DNA of 64,000 nucleotides, taken from the NCBI RefSeq assembly GCF_001044235.1, contig NZ_JYNL01000020.1:570569-634568 (forward strand), read 5' to 3'. The position numbers and the translations under genes are program-made. Numbering within the stretch: the first letter of the stretch is position 1; the number at the start of each line of letters is the position of its first letter. Below, piece after piece: positions 60,718 through 64,000 of this stretch. The notes under the pieces were generated by a model. The model was not told the DNA's origin. It saw only the letters and a list, made by a program, of their open reading frames with translations, and did no database searches. This DNA is from Mycolicibacterium chlorophenolicum. GTDB taxonomy: Bacteria; Actinomycetota; Actinomycetes; Mycobacteriales; Mycobacteriaceae.

Positions 60718-61830
60718 TCAGCCAACGCGGCTCAGATGTGCCCGCATCGCCGAGATCACATCCGCGGTGGCGGTGGCGCTGGCGCCCCCGAGCGGGAAGA
60801 AGTTCGCGAAGCCGTGCACCACCGAGCCGTACTCGCGGTAGTCGACCGGGGTGCCCGCCGCGCGCAGCGCGTCGGCGTAGTGACGGCCCTCGTCGCGCAG
60901 CGGGTCGAAGCCCGCGGTGACCACCAATGCGGGGGCCAGACCCGAGTGGTCGGCGGCCAGCAGCGGGGACACGTCCGGGTGGGTGCCGTCGACCGGCGCG
61001 TCGCCGAGGAACCGGGCGGTGAACCAGTCCATGTCGCGCTGGGTGAGGAAGAAGCCGTTGGCGAACAGTGTTCTCGACCGCGTCGACGCGCCGTGGTCGG
61101 TGACGGGATAGAGCAGCAGCTGCAGCGCCGGTGCCGGCACGTTCTCGGCGCGCGCCCGCAGCGACACCACGGCCGACAGATTGCCGCCGGCGCTGTCCCC
61201 GCCGACGGCCACCCGCCGCGGGTCGGCGCCGAGCGCGGCCGCATTGTCCCGGGCCCACAGATAGGCGGCGAAGGCGTCGTCGGCACCCGCCGGCGCCTTG
61301 TGCTCGGGGGCGAGCCGGTAGTCGACGGACAGCACGTGCACCGCACCCGAGCGACAGATCTCACGGCACAGGTCGTCGTGGGTGTCGAGGCTGCCGATCA
61401 CGTGACCGCCGCCGTGATAGAAGACCAGCAGCGGCGCGTTCGGCTCGGTCGTGCGGTAGTGCCGGGCCCGGATCGGGCCGACCGCGCCGGACACCGTCAG
61501 GTCGGTCACCTCGGGCACCGGGATGCGCCGGTGGAAGCTGGCCGCCAGCTGTTCGAGCTGGGCGCGGGCGGCGTCGACGTCGTCGTCGGCCACCAGGCCG
61601 TCGAGGCCGAGGGCCTGCTGACCCGCGAGCATCAGATGCAGCGTGGTGTCGAGGGTGTTGCCGTCCAGGGTGATCGAGCGGCCACCGAGCAGCGCACGCT
61701 TGACCGGCTGCGGGATGCGGGGCAGCCCGCGCAGCGTGACACCGGCCACCGCGTTCGCCACGGCGTCGCGGCGGCGGGCCGGACGCGCAGCCGCGGTGGC
61801 GGATCGCTCGCTGGTCACACTGGAGGTCAT
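60718..61830 (-). CDS. lipN: Lipase/esterase LipN (hormone-sensitive lipase family)
   Basis: 370 residues from ATG 61830, preceded by AGGAGC. Oxyanion motif HGGGHVIGS near 130, nucleophile GDSAGGN near 202, Asp in GFDPLRDEG and His in VVHGF. Hydrolyses short-chain esters. Upstream extension to 62043 crosses the divergent AKR promoter. Rv2970c position. Confidence 0.94.
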   Translation of the reverse strand: MTSSVTSERSATAAARPARRRDAVANAVAGVTLRGLPRIPQPVKRALLGGRSITLDGNTLDTTLHLMLAGQQALGLDGLVADDDVDAARAQLEQLAASFHRRIPVPEVTDLTVSGAVGPIRARHYRTTEPNAPLLVFYHGGGHVIGSLDTHDDLCREICRSGAVHVLSVDYRLAPEHKAPAGADDAFAAYLWARDNAAALGADPRRVAVGGDSAGGNLSAVVSLRARAENVPAPALQLLLYPVTDHGASTRSRTLFANGFFLTQRDMDWFTARFLGDAPVDGTHPDVSPLLAADHSGLAPALVVTAGFDPLRDEGRHYADALRAAGTPVDYREYGSVVHGFANFFPLGGASATATADVISAMRAHLSRVG

Positions 61831-61911
61831 GGGTGCTCCTTTTCTCGGCTGAGCCGTGATCCGCGACCGGCGACGCGGCATGGCGCTGATTAGGCGCGGT
61901 CTCCCTGCGGC

Positions 61912-61919
61912 AATATAGT
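61912..61919. promoter_or_regulatory. -10-like elements between lipN and AKR
   Basis: Plus strand TATAGT (61914-61919) fits a -10 for the AKR gene 75 bases away, and the minus strand reads TATATT (61912-61917) towards lipN. No clear -35 for either. Confidence 0.35.
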
Positions 61920-61993
61920 CATCGAAGCCGACGGCACCGGCCTCGCGTGCCTGTGCCCGGTGAACGAGCATCCACTTCAGCAAAGAAGGTGTC

Positions 61994-62833
61994 ATGACTT
62001 CGGCGGCCGCAATCCCCACCGTCACGCTCAACGACGACAACACGATGCCGACACTCGGCCTCGGTGTGGGCGAGTTGTCGGATTCCGAGACCGAGCAGGC
62101 CGTGCTGGCCGCGCTCGAGGCGGGCTACCGGCTCATCGACACCGCCGCGGCGTACGGCAACGAGGCGGCGGTCGGTCGGGCGATCGCGACGTCGGGTGTG
62201 CCCCGCGAGGACGTCTTCGTCACCACGAAGCTCTCGCCCGAGGAGTTCGGCTTCCAGTCCTCGCAAGACGCCCTGAAGGCGAGCCTGCAGCGGTTGGGTC
62301 TCGACTACGTCGACCTGTACCTCATCCACTGGCCGGTCGGCGAGGGCGGCAAGTACATCGACAGCTGGGGCGGTCTGATGAAGGCCAAAGAGGTCGGCGA
62401 CACCCGATCGATCGGGGTCTGCAACTTCCACGCCCACCACCTCGACGACATCATCAGCCTGTCGTTCTTCACCCCCGCGGTGAACCAGATCGAACTGCAC
62501 CCGCGGCTCAACCAGGCGGAGTTGCGCGCCGTCAACGCCGAACACGGCATCGCCACCGAGGCCTACGGCCCGCTGGGGGTGGGCAACCTGCTCGACCACC
62601 CGGCCGTGACCGCCGTCGCCGAGGCGCACAGCCGGACGCCGGCACAGGTGCTGATCCGCTGGAGCCTGCAGCTGGGCAACGTGGTCATTCCGCGCTCGTC
62701 GTCACCCGAGCGGATCGTCGCCAACTTCGACGTCTTCGGTTTCGAGCTCAGCGACGACCAGATGAGCTCGTTGAACGGCCTCGACGACGGCACCCGGTTC
62801 CGTCCCGATCCGGACACCTACACCGGGAGCTAG
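61994..62833 (+). CDS. Aldo-keto reductase (Rv2971-like)
   Basis: 279 residues, ATG 61994 with AAGAAGG upstream. Catalytic tetrad D49, Y54, K79, H112 ([20 protein letters not shown]) and the NADPH site [10 protein letters not shown] near 230. Reduces aldehydes/ketones; in M. tuberculosis linked with methylglyoxal/dicarbonyl detoxification. Confidence 0.94.
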   Translation: MTSAAAIPTVTLNDDNTMPTLGLGVGELSDSETEQAVLAALEAGYRLIDTAAAYGNEAAVGRAIATSGVPREDVFVTTKLSPEEFGFQSSQDALKASLQRLGLDYVDLYLIHWPVGEGGKYIDSWGGLMKAKEVGDTRSIGVCNFHAHHLDDIISLSFFTPAVNQIELHPRLNQAELRAVNAEHGIATEAYGPLGVGNLLDHPAVTAVAEAHSRTPAQVLIRWSLQLGNVVIPRSSSPERIVANFDVFGFELSDDQMSSLNGLDDGTRFRPDPDTYTGS

Positions 62834-62851
62834 CCGGTTAAGGTGCGTGGC

Positions 62852-63376
62852 GTGGACACGCCGCGGACGCGCGCTCGTTCGGTGCGCGGCGCCCTGGTCG
62901 GGGTGTCCTCGGCGGCGATGACGACCGGAGCGCACATCGCGGCCGGCGGCGGCGTTCCCCGCGGCCCGGCTCTGATCGTCGCGCTGCTGATGTGCGTCAC
63001 CGCCGGCGCGCTCGTCGCGCGCGTGCGGTGCGACGGTCTCACCGGGTACACCGCCATCGCCGCGGCGCTGGCCGGAGCGCAACTCGCCGGACACGTGACC
63101 CTGATGGTCGGCGCCCACCAACACCACAGCGCGGCCGGCCCGTCCTGGTTCATGCCCGCCGCGCACCTCGGCGCCGCTGCGCTTCTCGGTGCGGCGATCA
63201 CGTCCGTCGAATACCTCTACGCCGTCTGTGTGTCGGTGCTCTGCTGGCTGCGGCTGTTCACGCTGCGCGCGCCTCGGGCGTCGTCCCCGGTCATCCGGCC
63301 CCGCCCCGATGTGGCGGTGCGCCAACCGGTTCTGAGCTTCGGTCTGGGCATGCGCGCCCCGCCTGCGGTGGCCTAG
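62852..63376 (+). CDS. Small multi-pass membrane protein, unknown function
   Basis: 174 residues from GTG 62852, with AAGGTG six bases upstream; a GTG at 62843 also exists. Four hydrophobic helices and a His-rich loop HVTLMVGAHQHHS. Not recognised. It precedes a PepSY membrane protein gene, with a hairpin in the gap, and the two may handle metal or respiration-related functions. Confidence 0.75.
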   Translation: MDTPRTRARSVRGALVGVSSAAMTTGAHIAAGGGVPRGPALIVALLMCVTAGALVARVRCDGLTGYTAIAAALAGAQLAGHVTLMVGAHQHHSAAGPSWFMPAAHLGAAALLGAAITSVEYLYAVCVSVLCWLRLFTLRAPRASSPVIRPRPDVAVRQPVLSFGLGMRAPPAVA

Positions 63377-63397
63377 CACTTCTTTTTCTCCCCTGAT

Positions 63398-63424
63398 CGA
63401 CCCGCAGCGCCTGCGCTGGGGTCG
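63398..63424. terminator. Hairpin between the membrane protein and PepSY genes
   Basis: Arms 63398-63410 and 63413-63424 pair over 12 bp with one bulged G and a 2-base turn. It may end or attenuate transcription before the PepSY gene 70 bases on. Confidence 0.55.
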
Positions 63425-63494
63425 TCGTGTGCCGCTGCGCGCGCTCCGTGCCGCGCCGGCGAACCCTCTTTCTCCGCTGACACGAAGGCTTTCC

Positions 63495-64000
63495 ATGACC
63501 CTGTCCGACGACACCGTCGAACCCCTGTCCCCCGCCCCACCGACATCGCCCACGCGCCGACGATGGCGCCCGTTCGTGGTCCGTCTGCACTTCTACGCGG
63601 GCGTGCTCGTCGCGCCGTTCCTGCTCGTGGCTGCCGTCACCGGTGGCCTGTACGCCCTGGCGCCGAGCTTGGAGCGGGTCGTCTACCGCGACATCCTGTC
63701 CGTCGAGCCGCACGGACCTGCGTTGCCGTTGGGCGATCAGGTCGCGCGCGCCCGCACCGTCCGCCCGGATCTTGCGGTGACGACCGTCCGGCCGGCCGCC
63801 GCGCCCGGCGACACCACCCGCGTCTCGTTTCACGACCCGGCGCTGGAAGAAGACCGGTCCCGCACCGTGTTCGTCGATCCCCGCACCGGCGACGTCCTCG
63901 GGGAGGAGGTGACGTGGTTGGGCTACCTCCCGCTGAGCACCTGGCTCGACGGGCTGCACCGGCACCTCAATCTCGGTGAGCCGGGCCGGATCTACAGCGA
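63495..64000 (+). CDS. PepSY-associated membrane protein, 3' end outside window
   Basis: Open from ATG 63495 to the window end (168 codons seen). LHFYAGVLVAPFLLVAAVTGGLYALAPSLERVVY is the first PepSY_TM helix, followed by the extracytoplasmic PepSY part (RTVFVDPRTGDVLGEEVTWLGYLPLSTWLDGLHRHLNLGEPGR). Such proteins are often reductase-like or regulators of peptidases and iron uptake. The rest lies beyond base 64000. Confidence 0.85.
   Translation, partial: MTLSDDTVEPLSPAPPTSPTRRRWRPFVVRLHFYAGVLVAPFLLVAAVTGGLYALAPSLERVVYRDILSVEPHGPALPLGDQVARARTVRPDLAVTTVRPAAAPGDTTRVSFHDPALEEDRSRTVFVDPRTGDVLGEEVTWLGYLPLSTWLDGLHRHLNLGEPGRIYS

Overview
The window is high-GC DNA from an actinobacterium, almost certainly a fast-growing Mycobacterium (Mycolicibacterium). 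The backbone follows, from memory of the M. tuberculosis map, the order Rv2888c to Rv2971: amidase, tsf, rpsB, Rv2891, xerC, viuB, dprA, comM, yraN, Rv2901c, rnhB, lepB, rplS, lppW, trmD, rimM, khpA, rpsP, Rv2910c, dacB2, Rv2915c, ffh, glnD, glnB, amt, ftsY, smc, acyP, OsmC, mutM, rnc, DUF177, sepIVA, coaD, rsmD, pyc, VKOR, DsbA-like, lipN and AKR. The phthiocerol (PDIM) locus that separates sepIVA from coaD in M. tuberculosis is absent here, as expected for a rapid grower. No tRNA, rRNA, CRISPR array, insertion sequence or prophage was seen.

Layout. 1-2316: ABC exporter (ATPase cut by the window edge, two FtsX-like permeases). 2415-5366: amidase and an orphan polyprenyl-phosphate sugar-1-phosphate transferase. 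5706-8159: rpsB-tsf and a secreted LytM-like protein. 8228-9447: small redox/regulatory module (tautomerase, CMD protein, HxlR regulator) with an inverted-repeat operator. 9502-15882: xerC, lactate monooxygenase, siderophore-interacting protein, a TetR/enoyl-CoA hydratase pair behind a perfect 24-bp palindrome, an alkyltransferase-like protein, then an unfamiliar patch encoding a Cys/Pro-rich secreted protein, a membrane-anchored Gly/Cys-repeat protein and a divergent His-motif protein. 15922-18940: dprA-comM-yraN. 19091-25261: accessory lipid/peptide-like metabolism, including an 831-residue adenylation-carrier-membrane acyltransferase fusion. 25285-35901: RNase HII, signal peptidase, ribosomal-protein and RNA-modification operons, interleaved with two tandem duplications (lipoprotein beta-lactamase fold pair; D-Ala-D-Ala carboxypeptidase pair). 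35901-50295: SRP (ffh, ftsY), a molybdopterin oxidoreductase, the amt-glnB-glnD nitrogen operon behind GlnR-like boxes, IPP isomerase and smc. 50322-64000: acyP, osmC, mutM, rnc, DUF177, sepIVA, hemerythrin, coaD, rsmD, pyc, VKOR/DsbA-like, lipN, AKR and the start of a PepSY membrane protein gene.

How they work together. Many genes are packed into translationally coupled runs (ATGA, GTGA, TGATG overlaps). The clearest functional units are translation (rpsB-tsf; rpsP-khpA-rimM-trmD; rplS), nitrogen sensing (amt-glnB-glnD), protein export (ffh, ftsY, lepB), periplasmic disulfide formation (VKOR with a DsbA-like partner) and DNA uptake/recombination (dprA-comM, xerC). Coordinates, motifs and palindromes were read from the sequence; family names are by recognition without database search; functional roles beyond conserved motifs are inference.
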